Part shown: positions 1-5,808 of the stretch, piece after piece
Numbering within the stretch: the stretch's first letter is position 1
How the letters are laid out: every line of letters begins with the position of its first letter
From: Trueperella sp.
GTDB lineage: Bacteria; Actinomycetota; Actinomycetes; Actinomycetales; Actinomycetaceae
Reading direction: 5' to 3'
Assembly (NCBI GenBank): GCA_012727825.1
Contig: JAAYGH010000099.1
Span: 1 to 5,808 of the forward strand
Length of the DNA stretch: 5,808 bases
The notes under the pieces: model-generated
The model's database searches: none
Seen by the model: the letters and a program-made list of their open reading frames with translations, nothing else
What the model was told of the DNA's origin: nothing
Translations under genes and position numbers: made by a program

Positions 1-487
1 AATCATGAACGATGATCCAGCCTTTGATATGAATGCCTATCTGAGGAGGCTCGTGGGTTAACTACGAGTGGAAGCTCGTCACCCTCGGTGATTACACCGA
101 AGATGCAGATGGTACTTGGACGGTGGATATTGGCGACGTCGCGAAAGGCGACGGCGTGATTTTCCAGTTCAACATCTCGGTTCCCTCGACGACTGATCCG
201 GCGTGGGCTCAGGATGCTTATATCGCGCAGGCGACATGACTGACGCAGAGATTGCGGCGTGCACTGAAGGAATTCCGACAGACGATCCGGGCGAGACAAC
301 GCCGCCGGTCGATGAGCCGACCGATCCAACGACGCCGTCCGATCCGATCGCCACTGGCGATCCGACTCCGACAGCTCCGGCCAAGCCGCTCGAGAAAACG
401 GGCGCATCGGTGGCGTTCCTCGGCGACGTAGGAGTCTTGGCACTTCTGGCCGGCGCGGCCGCATTGGTGGCGCGTAAGCGGGTTTAG
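1..487 (+). pseudogene. 3' end of a wall-anchored surface protein, frame broken twice
   Basis: This is the carboxy-terminal part of a secreted, cell-wall-attached protein whose beginning lies outside the window. Bases 2-58 read NDDPAFDMNAYLR-like protein in frame 2. Frame 3 then carries beta-sandwich-like sequence (VNYEWKLVTLGDYT, then VFQFN-like strands and DPAWAQDAYIAQAT) up to a TGA at 237-239. Frame 2 takes over with EIAACTEGIPTDDP, a spacer of about 40 residues rich in Pro, Thr and Asp, and a sorting tail ending at TAG 485-487. Continuity of sense requires a shift near 44-59 (net +1 base) and another between 194 and 239 (net -1 base). Two compensating shifts suggest either a decaying gene or base-calling errors. 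The ectodomain family is not recognised. The 203-487 frame could be called alone as a 94-residue ORF, but it has no plausible ribosome-binding site and lacks a signal peptide. The gene converges on the DUF3151 gene, and the two stop codons overlap. Confidence 0.7.
389..484 (+). other. Cell-wall sorting signal (LEKTG-hydrophobic-RKRV)
   Basis: The last 32 residues of the surface protein have the three parts of a sortase substrate. These are a pentapeptide LEKTG at 389-403, a hydrophobic segment rich in Leu/Ala/Val/Gly of about 20 residues, and a positively charged end, RKRV. Sortases normally cut between Thr and Gly of LPXTG, then join the Thr to the peptidoglycan precursor. Here the second position is Glu instead of Pro, which is outside the usual LPXTG/LAXTG variation. 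The preceding TPTAPAKP stretch is a typical wall-spanning linker. Confidence 0.75.
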
Positions 488-903
488 TTCGAACGGACCG
501 ATAGGAGTTCCCCGACGACGGTCGGGTCGGCATCCTCGAGCATCGATCGGCAGCGCTCATACTCGGCCGTTTCACCGATCAACTGCGCGGCGCGGGCCAA
601 GGACGCGATTGCGTGAAGCACCGGCTGATTCGGTTCGTGCGAGTAGGGGACTGGGCCGGCTCCGCGCCACCCATTGGCACGCAGGCGGTCAAGCGACCGG
701 TGATAGCCGGTCCGTGCCAGTGCATATGCCGTGATCTTGTGCTCGTCACTAGTTGCATTGTCGATAGCCTGGCTAGCGCGCGCTGCCCACACGGCAGGGC
801 TGTCCGGATGATTGAATGCGGCCTCGGCCGCGAGCGGGTCCATGCCAGCTGCGGGATCCTCGGGCAGAAGAATAGGGTCTGGGGCAAGAAGATTATCTCT
901 CAT
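484..903 (-). CDS. DUF3151 family protein
   Basis: The product is a 139-residue soluble protein that I recognise as DUF3151, a short, uncharacterised actinobacterial family. Supporting features are the opening NLLAPDPILLPEDPA, the central AYALARTGYHRSLDRLRANGW (residues 59-79, written here as the family's hallmark), the GPVPYSHEPN motif (83-92) and a helical end with ETAEYERC and a DADP turn. There is no signal peptide or membrane segment, so it should be cytoplasmic; its function is unknown. The ATG at 903-901 fits the family's usual amino terminus. It lies 33 bases after the amidase stop, so co-transcription with that gene is likely. The only Shine-Dalgarno candidates are weak (TAGGG, GGGG at 916-905), and they sit in the stem of a perfect hairpin that also takes in the A of the start codon. 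The TAA at 486-484 overlaps the surface-protein TAG by two bases, and the two genes overlap by four. Confidence 0.9.
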   Translation of the reverse strand: MRDNLLAPDPILLPEDPAAGMDPLAAEAAFNHPDSPAVWAARASQAIDNATSDEHKITAYALARTGYHRSLDRLRANGWRGAGPVPYSHEPNQPVLHAIASLARAAQLIGETAEYERCRSMLEDADPTVVGELLSVRSN

Positions 904-916
904 GCCCCAGACCCTA
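873..916 (-). promoter_or_regulatory. Perfect 14-bp inverted repeat over the DUF3151 start
   Basis: On the minus strand, TAGGGTCTGGGGCA (916-903) is followed by 16 bases and then its exact reverse complement TGCCCCAGACCCTA (886-873). The 5' arm contains the only purine-rich ribosome-binding candidates of the DUF3151 gene and the A of its ATG. The 3' arm codes residues 6-11 (LAPDPI). Folded in mRNA, the structure would hide the initiation region. The 3' arm is followed by TTCTTCT, a partial U-tract, so it could also act as an attenuator between the amidase and DUF3151 genes. The repeat is seen directly; the role is inferred. Confidence 0.7.
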
Positions 917-936
917 CCCGGCGTCGTCGTAAAAAA

Positions 937-1917
937 TTAGCCGAGATGTTCCTTCTCAATGCGTGCCAGCGTGACAGCGCCGATTGCACGGAAGGGATGC
1001 AAGGGGTCCGGCGCCGTCGAACCGGTGGGCCCGCCCAGCTCGGTGTGAGCCACGGCGGACATGATCGTGTAGGCGTCTTCGTTGCTCAGCCCCTTGTCGG
1101 TGGTCAGCACATCGAAGAGTGATTCGTAGGCCATGACGATCGAATCCTGGACGGGATCGCCGAGACCAACGGCAATGATTTCGTTCTCGGTTTCCACGCG
1201 TGGTGCGCGTAGGCGAGCCAGGGAATTGCCCTCGCCCGGAGCCTTGATGAGATCGACTGAGACGGTGGCCTCGCCGGCAGCCTCAATCGCAACGAATGAG
1301 GATTCGCCGCGGGACATCACCGCGTGCAGATCGCCAATGTACAGCCGTGCACCCTCGACCTGAACGGGCAGGTAGACGGTGGAACCCGGAGCTGCGTCTG
1401 TGAGATCCATGTTGCCTCCGGTGGGGTAGGAGGGCATGACTGTCGACATTGTGACGTCCGATGCTGCCACGCCAATGCATCCGATCATGGGTTTCATCGG
1501 AACTGAGATCTCGTCGGTGACGTGCGCCTGGCCGTCCGTGAGCTTGATTTTGCGGGTGTACATCTCGTCGCCCATCGGCTCCGCAAGCGCGCCCGCGCCC
1601 GGGAGGTAGACGGACCATCCGATTTCGGACGGGAACTGGATGTCGTGTATCTTCACTGCCAGAACGTCGCCGGATTCGGCACCTTCAACGTACACGGGAC
1701 CGGTCAACGGGTTGAGGGTCGCGGTCACCTTGTCCATCGACTTGAACTCGTGCATCTGTGCGTATGCCTCGTCGTCGGTCTCGAACGTGATCTGCTCGCC
1801 GGTGCCGGGCGCAATACGCAGTTTCGGCTCGCGGTCGGCGTGGAAGCCATCCGTGCCATCGGCCTTGCTCAGGAAATGTGGTGCGGTCAACGTGGATCCT
1901 TTCATCGCTGTATTCAT
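937..1917 (-). CDS. Acetamidase/formamidase family protein
   Basis: A 326-residue cytoplasmic enzyme of the FmdA/AmdA family, whose members hydrolyse short amides such as formamide or acetamide to the acid and ammonia. Family landmarks in order are TGPVYVEGAESGD (72-84) with the following VLAVKI strand, MIGCIGVA (144-151), PTGGNMD (165-171), and GDLHAVMSRGE (195-205), which corresponds to the family's GDxHAxQGDGE segment. Length is normal for the family. The ATG at 1917-1915 has an AAGGTG ribosome-binding site at 1930-1925 with 7-base spacing. The in-frame ATG at codon 5 has none, so the first is preferred. Two features are unusual: the active-region segment reads MSRGE instead of QGDGE, and the carboxy end carries ELGGPTGSTAPDPLHPF before a final helix, unlike the amidases I know. 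The substrate is therefore uncertain. The nearest upstream gene is 152 bases away, so it may have its own promoter. Confidence 0.88.
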   Translation of the reverse strand: MNTAMKGSTLTAPHFLSKADGTDGFHADREPKLRIAPGTGEQITFETDDEAYAQMHEFKSMDKVTATLNPLTGPVYVEGAESGDVLAVKIHDIQFPSEIGWSVYLPGAGALAEPMGDEMYTRKIKLTDGQAHVTDEISVPMKPMIGCIGVAASDVTMSTVMPSYPTGGNMDLTDAAPGSTVYLPVQVEGARLYIGDLHAVMSRGESSFVAIEAAGEATVSVDLIKAPGEGNSLARLRAPRVETENEIIAVGLGDPVQDSIVMAYESLFDVLTTDKGLSNEDAYTIMSAVAHTELGGPTGSTAPDPLHPFRAIGAVTLARIEKEHLG

Positions 1918-2069
1918 CCACTTTCACCTTATCCAACATCCCTTGAGTTCTTGCCTGAGATAGTGCGAAGGGCTGAAAAACGACGACGGCCCGGCCCGTT
2001 CTCCCCGCCCGCGGATGGCGAATTTTGCACGGCGCGGTTGGAACTGAGGGAGCTCACGCCCGCCAAGTT

Positions 2070-3071
2070 CTATACCAGCGAGGCGATATACATGGCGAAA
2101 AGCAGCAGATGTCCGAGCCCGTGGAGTGCCGTTGCTTGCCGACCAGCGAGCACGGCGACCGAGAGTCCCATCGTCAGACCAAGCAGGGCAAGATCGTTCG
2201 CGCCAGCGCCGAGAATAACTGTCTGACCGGTGATCGCACCGATGAGAAGCACGGCGGGTACCGATAAGCCAACAACTGAAATGAGCGCCCCATGCGTCAG
2301 GTTCGACGCCCGCTGAAGCTGACCATGCCACCCCGCCTTGAACGTGGTGAACGTTTCGGGCAGGAGCACGATGGCTGCGATGATGAGGCCGGCAAGCGCC
2401 GTATGCGTGACGGCGGCATCAAGCAGGGGAGATACGGCTCGCGAGAGTAAGACGATCGGGATGAGGGTCGCCACGAGCCAAAGGAAGTTGTGCAGCGCTG
2501 GCTCATCGCTTCGCGGCGTTGGCTCAGTCTCCGCGAAATCTCCTGAATTTGCACCGAGTTGGCGCCACATAAAGAAGAAGTAGGACACTAAAATGAGCAC
2601 CGCGACGACTGCCGCGTACCCACCAGACAGTGCGCCGGCGTCGTCGACCAAGATCGGAAATACAAACGTCACAGAACCAAGCGTCAAGATCGTAGCGATG
2701 TATTGGGAGGCGCCAGCAACCTGAAATCGCATTGACCCATGGCGCAAACCTCCCACAAGTACCGCAACTCCAAGTATGAAATTAAGCAGAATCATTGCGC
2801 CCGACAAGGCGGTGTCGCGTGCGATTGAGGCGTGATCGCCGGGCCCAAGTAACACGCTCGCCACCATGGCAACTTCAATCACGCCGATCGACAGCGTCAA
2901 AATAATGGTTCCGAACGGTTCACCCAGCCGGCGGGCCAGTGCATCGGCGCGGCGCATCACGCCGAACGAGGCGTACACGATAATCGCGAGAAGTCCCAGG
3001 AGCGCAAGGTTGCCTGACGGAGTAAAAATAAGTGTGGCAATGACGGCCAACCAGCCAATAACAGCGGGCAT
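2070..3071 (-). CDS. chaA: ChaA-type calcium (sodium/potassium):proton antiporter
   Basis: An integral membrane protein of 333 residues in the Ca2+/cation antiporter (CaCA) superfamily, closest in pattern to ChaA, which expels Ca2+, Na+ or K+ in exchange for protons. It has about eleven hydrophobic segments in two halves. The first alpha-repeat is GEPFGTIILTLSIGVIEVAM (residues 50-69, acidic Glu66). The second is LLPETFTTFKAGWHGQLQRA (236-255, acidic Glu239) followed by SNLTHGALIS. The two halves are separated by a hydrophilic loop rich in Glu/Asp/Pro (roughly residues 175-192). The end GHLLLFAMYIASLV resembles other ChaA proteins. The ATG at 3071-3069 is chosen because AGAAGG (3082-3077) lies five bases upstream. 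A longer frame opens at TTG 3146 (25 extra, mostly polar residues), but that codon abuts a promoter -10 element and has no ribosome-binding site. The gene stands 114 bases after the DUF368 gene. The true ion cannot be told from sequence. Confidence 0.85.
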   Translation of the reverse strand: MPAVIGWLAVIATLIFTPSGNLALLGLLAIIVYASFGVMRRADALARRLGEPFGTIILTLSIGVIEVAMVASVLLGPGDHASIARDTALSGAMILLNFILGVAVLVGGLRHGSMRFQVAGASQYIATILTLGSVTFVFPILVDDAGALSGGYAAVVAVLILVSYFFFMWRQLGANSGDFAETEPTPRSDEPALHNFLWLVATLIPIVLLSRAVSPLLDAAVTHTALAGLIIAAIVLLPETFTTFKAGWHGQLQRASNLTHGALISVVGLSVPAVLLIGAITGQTVILGAGANDLALLGLTMGLSVAVLAGRQATALHGLGHLLLFAMYIASLV

Positions 3072-3140
3072 GAAAACCTTCTTTAAGGGCCGTCCCTTGT
3101 CCGAATGTTGCCTCGCCGGGTCGTCCCGGGAGGAGGTTGC
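3072..3140 (-). promoter_or_regulatory. Structured leader with possible ribosome-site occlusion
   Basis: Two short hairpins lie between the predicted transcription start and the antiporter ATG. One is CCGGG-ACGA-CCCGG (3129-3116), extendable by a CCTC/GAGG pairing at 3136-3133 and 3114-3111. The other is AAGGG-ACGG-CCCTT (3098-3085), which ends two bases before the Shine-Dalgarno sequence. The stretch AACCTCCT (3138-3131) resembles the 16S rRNA 3' end and could pair at 7 of 8 positions with AGAAGGTT (3082-3075), hiding the ribosome site. It matches no riboswitch class that I recognise; a regulatory role is inferred. Confidence 0.35.
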
Positions 3141-3147
3141 CACCAAG

Positions 3148-3174
3148 TTTATAACACGATGTGACGCCCGCCAA
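3148..3174 (-). promoter_or_regulatory. Candidate extended -10 promoter of the antiporter gene
   Basis: On the minus strand, TATAAA (3153-3148) is preceded by TG plus one base, which makes an extended -10 element. TTGGCG (3174-3169) lies upstream with a short 15-base spacer. Transcription would begin around 3142-3140. That would give a leader of about 70 bases before the ATG at 3071, or an almost leaderless start at GTG 3143. The promoter would uncouple the antiporter from the upstream DUF368 gene. Confidence 0.45.
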
Positions 3175-3185
3175 TGAGGGTCGGT

Positions 3186-4196
3186 TTAGTCGACGTGCTC
3201 GGTGAACTTGTCGACTTGATCGCGGCCATTCTTTTGAAGGTGGTGTTCGGCGACCAACGTGACGACGACGGCGGCCGCGCCAAGCGCGAACCAGCCCAGC
3301 ATGGCCGGCCAATCGGCGCCGGGCGCCAAGAGGTTGGCGTCAGCATCCTGCCACGGCCACAGCGCCCGAAGGGAACCGAGCATGAGGCCAGCCATCGTCA
3401 CGAGCGTGACGGCTCGGTGGTTCTCGAGCAGGTAATCAAGCACGCGAACGAAGAGAAGGATGCCAGTCATCGCTCCGGCCGCGAACACTGCCATAAACCC
3501 AAGATCTCGATCGGCCACGGCCGTCATGACCGGCTGGTACAGGCCAACGGCAAGGAGGAAGAACGAGCCAGAAATGCCCGGCAACACCAGCGCACACACC
3601 GCGACCGCGGCGGCCACGAAGACGATTGGCATGGAGGGCGATTCCTGCGTAGCGGAGGTGACGCCGGTTCCCACAAATGTGAGCGCGGCGGCCACTGCGA
3701 AGACGATCCAGACCCACGGCCGCTTCTTGACCTCGGAGCGATCGACCATGGAGAACGGCACGTAGATCGACACGGCGACCATGCCTAGGAACAGCGCGCG
3801 GGCAATGGGGGCGTGGTTGTCCACGAAATTGGCCATCGTGCCGGCCATCGAGAACACCGCGATCGCCATGCCTGCCAGCAGCGCGGCGATCAGCGCGAGA
3901 TCCGCGGCCGCGAATGCGCGCTTGGCCTGGCTTCGGTCGCCAACAAGATGCTTGATGCCCCGCATGAGGGACATTCCCGAGTCGATGAGGCGTTCGTAGA
4001 CGCCGACGACGAGCGCGATTGTTCCGCCCGAGATCCCGGGAACGAGTTCCGCGAGTCCGATGAGGAACCCTCGAAGGGCGTTGAGTAATGCGTCGATGGG
4101 GGCTGGTGTGCCCTGGCGATCTGTACCTTTATTCACGCATGCCACTTTACTGGTCGTCAGCACATGAAAACGATCCGATGAAGTGGAACTGGACAC
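3186..4196 (-). CDS. DUF368 membrane protein, PopT-type undecaprenyl-phosphate translocase
   Basis: A polytopic membrane protein of the DUF368 family. Members such as PopT have been shown to return the lipid carrier undecaprenyl phosphate to the inner face of the membrane for another round of wall-polymer synthesis. The signature LVPGISGGT (51-59), followed by VVGVYERLIDS, and its partner in the second half, LVLPGISGS (203-211) followed by AVGLYQPVM, form the family's two-fold internal repeat. About eight hydrophobic segments are visible. The start is uncertain. The longest frame begins with GTG at 4196-4194, whose G is the last base of a good GGAGG, so spacing is zero. Other in-frame GTG codons are residues 12, 18 and 21 (the last at 4136, giving 316 residues, closer to usual DUF368 lengths). 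The first 35 residues are polar and unlike the family. The gene is divergent from sdhC. Confidence 0.87.
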   Translation of the reverse strand: MSSSTSSDRFHVLTTSKVACVNKGTDRQGTPAPIDALLNALRGFLIGLAELVPGISGGTIALVVGVYERLIDSGMSLMRGIKHLVGDRSQAKRAFAAADLALIAALLAGMAIAVFSMAGTMANFVDNHAPIARALFLGMVAVSIYVPFSMVDRSEVKKRPWVWIVFAVAAALTFVGTGVTSATQESPSMPIVFVAAAVAVCALVLPGISGSFFLLAVGLYQPVMTAVADRDLGFMAVFAAGAMTGILLFVRVLDYLLENHRAVTLVTMAGLMLGSLRALWPWQDADANLLAPGADWPAMLGWFALGAAAVVVTLVAEHHLQKNGRDQVDKFTEHVD

Positions 4197-4326
4197 CTCC
4201 TAAAGTCCTAGATTGCGTCCAATTTCCGAAAACCGTGGCCCAACTCGCAAGACACCACGTCCTAATCGGGCGGAGGGTCCCGTATTCCTCTGATTTTAGC
4301 CGGAACAATGATGCGCAGGAGGAAAG
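4197..4326. other. Divergent intergenic region between the DUF368 gene and sdhC
   Basis: This 130-base region must hold the start signals for both the DUF368 gene and the sdh operon. It is less GC-rich than the genes. AGGAGG at 4317-4322 is the sdhC ribosome-binding site, and GGAGG in the opposite direction touches the annotated GTG of the DUF368 gene. I could not find a convincing -35/-10 pair on either strand or a recognisable regulator site. Only short palindromes such as ATTG-CGTC-CAAT (4213-4224) are present. Confidence 0.5.
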
Positions 4327-5022
4327 ATGAAATTGAAAGCACCACCGTCATGGGCCTTGAAGGTCACCATGGCGGTTACGGGCGCCATTTGGGCGATTTT
4401 TGTACTCATTCACCTATACGGAAATCTCAAAGCCTATGGTGGCGCGGAGAGTTTCGACGGTTACGCATTCTGGCTCCGCCACGCATTTGCGCCGCTGTTC
4501 CCGGAGACGGGCGTGCTGTGGATTATGCGAGTGGTCCTGATTACCTCGCTGATCTTGCATGTAACTTCAGCCGTGATTTTGTATTTCCGTGGTCGCAAGT
4601 TCCGAGGCAAGCATCGTGCGAAGAAGTATCGCAACGGCCTGCAGGCCGTGTCGGCGCGGCTCATGCCGCTGACCGGCGTGCTTATCCTTGCGTTCTTGAT
4701 ATTCCACGTTCTTGATCTGACCGTGGGCGCGGCACCGGTTGCGACCGAGGCGTTCAATGGCCCTACTGCCACGGAGTCGGTGGCGTATTCGAATCTTGTG
4801 GCATCGTTTAGCCGGCCACCCGTGGCCATTTTCTATTCGCTGATGATGGTGTTGCTCGCGCTTCATGTTGCACACGGCGCCCACAATATTGCAGTTGACT
4901 TCGGGTCGATGGGCAAGCGCCTTCGCATGACCTTCGTTGTTGTTGGCGCAGTTGCCGCAATCGCGATTCTTCTCGGTAACGCATCGCTTCCGATCGCAGT
5001 CCAGATGGGGTGGCTCAGTTGA
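4327..5022 (+). CDS. sdhC: Succinate dehydrogenase cytochrome b subunit
   Basis: The membrane anchor of succinate:menaquinone oxidoreductase (complex II), 231 residues, of the single-polypeptide di-heme cytochrome b558 type known from Bacillus and actinobacteria. Five membrane segments are evident, at about 15-35, 64-87, 112-134, 166-190 and 200-225. Four histidines sit in the helices at positions matching the axial ligands of two b hemes: His29 (IHLYGN), His78 (LILHVTSA), His127 (LIFHVLDL) and His180 ([11 protein letters not shown]). The loop at 88-103 is strongly basic, which suits a cytoplasmic face near the flavoprotein/iron-sulfur subunits. The ATG follows AGGAGG (4317-4322) by four bases, so the start is secure. 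The stop TGA overlaps a TTG start of sdhA, which suggests coupled translation. As it is the first gene of the operon, its promoter should lie in 4197-4316. Confidence 0.95.
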   Translation: MKLKAPPSWALKVTMAVTGAIWAIFVLIHLYGNLKAYGGAESFDGYAFWLRHAFAPLFPETGVLWIMRVVLITSLILHVTSAVILYFRGRKFRGKHRAKKYRNGLQAVSARLMPLTGVLILAFLIFHVLDLTVGAAPVATEAFNGPTATESVAYSNLVASFSRPPVAIFYSLMMVLLALHVAHGAHNIAVDFGSMGKRLRMTFVVVGAVAAIAILLGNASLPIAVQMGWLS

Positions 5023-5808
5023 GTTTTATTGACAAGTTGAAAGACATCGGCGGGGCTCTCATCGGTGACGCAGGAGAGCAAACGTCGCCCGATATGACGG
5101 TGAAAGCTCCGGCGCAGCACGCGTCCAGGCAAACTGAAACGTCCAAGCCCGCAGGAAGTGCGTTCGTTCCACCAACAATGAAGATTGATGGCGCGCGGAT
5201 AGGAAAGATCCTCGAGGGAGGAGTTCCCGAGGGCGATCCAGCCACAGCGTGGCGTCGCAGACGAGACTCGTACAAGCTCGTCAGCCCGCTGAACACGAAA
5301 AAGTTCACCGTCGTCGTCGTTGGAACGGGGCTAGCGGGAGCCGGAGCAGCTGCGGCACTGGGCGAACTCGGCTACAACGTTCATGCCGTGACCTACCACG
5401 ATGCGCCGCGTCGCGCTCATTCGGTCGCAGCGCAGGGTGGTGTCAATGCGGCACGTGCGCGCAAGGTAGATGGCGATTCGCTCCGCAGGTTCGTCACGGA
5501 CACGGTTAAGGGCGGCGATTTCCGAGCTCGCGAAGCCGAAGCCTTCCGCTTGGGAGAAGAGTCCGTGCGCGTGATAGACCACATGAATGCGGTCGGCACG
5601 CCATTTGCTCGTGAGTACGGAGGCACGCTATCGACGCGATCCTTTGGTGGCGTGCAGGTCTCTCGAACCTACTACTCGCGTGGAATGACGGGTCAGCAGT
5701 TGCAGCTGTCGAGTTCGCAGGCCCTGCAAAGGCAGATCAAAGCTGGCACGGTCAAGATGCACATCCGCTCAGAAATGCTGGATCTCATCATGGACAACGG
5801 TGTGGCTC
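5019..5808 (+). CDS. sdhA: Succinate dehydrogenase flavoprotein subunit (5' part)
   Basis: The amino-terminal 263 residues of the catalytic subunit that oxidises succinate to fumarate; the gene runs off the window. The FAD-binding Rossmann motif [20 protein letters not shown] begins at residue 98. [15 protein letters not shown] follows, with His134 expected to carry covalent [37 protein letters not shown] and [13 protein letters not shown] match the SdhA group that pairs with the di-heme SdhC. The TTG at 5019 overlaps the sdhC stop (TTGA) and has GGGG eight bases upstream. It gives about 95 residues before the FAD motif, longer than the roughly 35-45 usual in this group. Alternatives are ATG 5094 and ATG 5178 ([10 protein letters not shown]), but neither has a well-spaced ribosome site. 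The linker between (residues 20-53) is polar and low in complexity. The gene identity is firm; the start is not. Confidence 0.93.
   Translation, partial: MSFIDKLKDIGGALIGDAGEQTSPDMTVKAPAQHASRQTETSKPAGSAFVPPTMKIDGARIGKILEGGVPEGDPATAWRRRRDSYKLVSPLNTKKFTVVVVGTGLAGAGAAAALGELGYNVHAVTYHDAPRRAHSVAAQGGVNAARARKVDGDSLRRFVTDTVKGGDFRAREAEAFRLGEESVRVIDHMNAVGTPFAREYGGTLSTRSFGGVQVSRTYYSRGMTGQQLQLSSSQALQRQIKAGTVKMHIRSEMLDLIMDNGVA

Noticed and set aside
511..526. Six-base-pair hairpin near the convergent gene ends, as a bidirectional terminator
   Set aside because: The stem is short and no T-run follows on either strand, so it does not meet the pattern of an intrinsic terminator.
931..967. TTTTTT just after the amidase stop with a small GAGA/TCTC hairpin upstream, as a terminator
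   Set aside because: The stem has four pairs and includes coding sequence, with eight bases between stem and T-run. The closeness of the DUF3151 gene makes read-through more likely.
1976..1999. ACGG-GCCGGG-CCGT followed by TTTTT on the minus strand, as a terminator after the antiporter gene
   Set aside because: The stem has only four pairs and the T-run begins five bases after it. Too weak to call, although it is the best candidate in that 152-base gap.
1522..2226. Long 234-codon plus-strand open frame opposite the amidase and antiporter genes
   Set aside because: It has no family signature and lies antisense to two well-recognised genes, so it is a by-product of GC-rich codon use.
3174..3788. 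204-codon plus-strand open frame rich in His, Arg and Gly
   Set aside because: It is antisense to the DUF368 gene, and its odd composition is what a complementary strand of a membrane-protein gene gives.
4197..4326. Known redox-regulator (Rex-type) site upstream of sdhC
   Set aside because: No TTGTGAA/TTCACAA-like palindrome is present; only four-base arms were found.
1..5808. Mobile element, CRISPR, toxin-antitoxin or defence system
   Set aside because: There are no transposase or integrase motifs, no regularly spaced repeats and no tRNA. The genes are ordinary chromosomal ones apart from the points listed.

Overview
The window is moderately GC-rich and comes from a Gram-positive actinobacterium. 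Evidence for this is a DUF3151 protein (a family I know only from Actinobacteria), a sortase-type wall-anchoring tail, a di-heme SdhC with the flavoprotein gene directly after it, and GTG/TTG starts. The dense packing and style of the surface protein would fit the Actinomycetaceae (Trueperella/Arcanobacterium/Actinomyces relatives), but that placement is an inference.

Layout. (1) 1-487, plus strand: the 3' end of a wall-anchored surface protein. Its reading frame is broken twice in the 240 bases shown, while the proline/threonine/aspartate wall-spanning stretch and sorting tail are intact. (2) 484-4196, minus strand: four genes, read in the order DUF368/PopT-type membrane protein (4196-3186), ChaA-type cation/proton antiporter (3071-2070), acetamidase/formamidase-family protein (1917-937) and DUF3151 protein (903-484). 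The last of these overlaps the stop codon of the surface-protein remnant tail to tail. (3) 4197-4326: a 130-base divergent intergenic region. (4) 4327-5808, plus strand: the start of the succinate dehydrogenase operon, sdhC then sdhA, which runs off the window; sdhB is expected next.

The genes do not form an obvious single pathway. The Sdh complex links the TCA cycle to menaquinone. The DUF368 protein probably recycles the undecaprenyl-phosphate lipid carrier for envelope synthesis. The ChaA-like protein exchanges Ca2+ (or Na+/K+) for protons. The formamidase-family enzyme would release ammonia from small amides. The minus-strand genes are separated by 114, 152 and 33 bases, so only the last pair (amidase and DUF3151) looks like a tight transcription unit.

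I see no defence system, mobile element, CRISPR array or RNA gene. The most unusual signals are regulatory. A perfect 14-bp inverted repeat encloses the start codon and ribosome-binding region of the DUF3151 gene. The antiporter gene has a structured leader with an extended -10 promoter and an anti-Shine-Dalgarno-like stretch. SdhA may also carry a long N-terminal extension, with a TTG start overlapping the sdhC stop.
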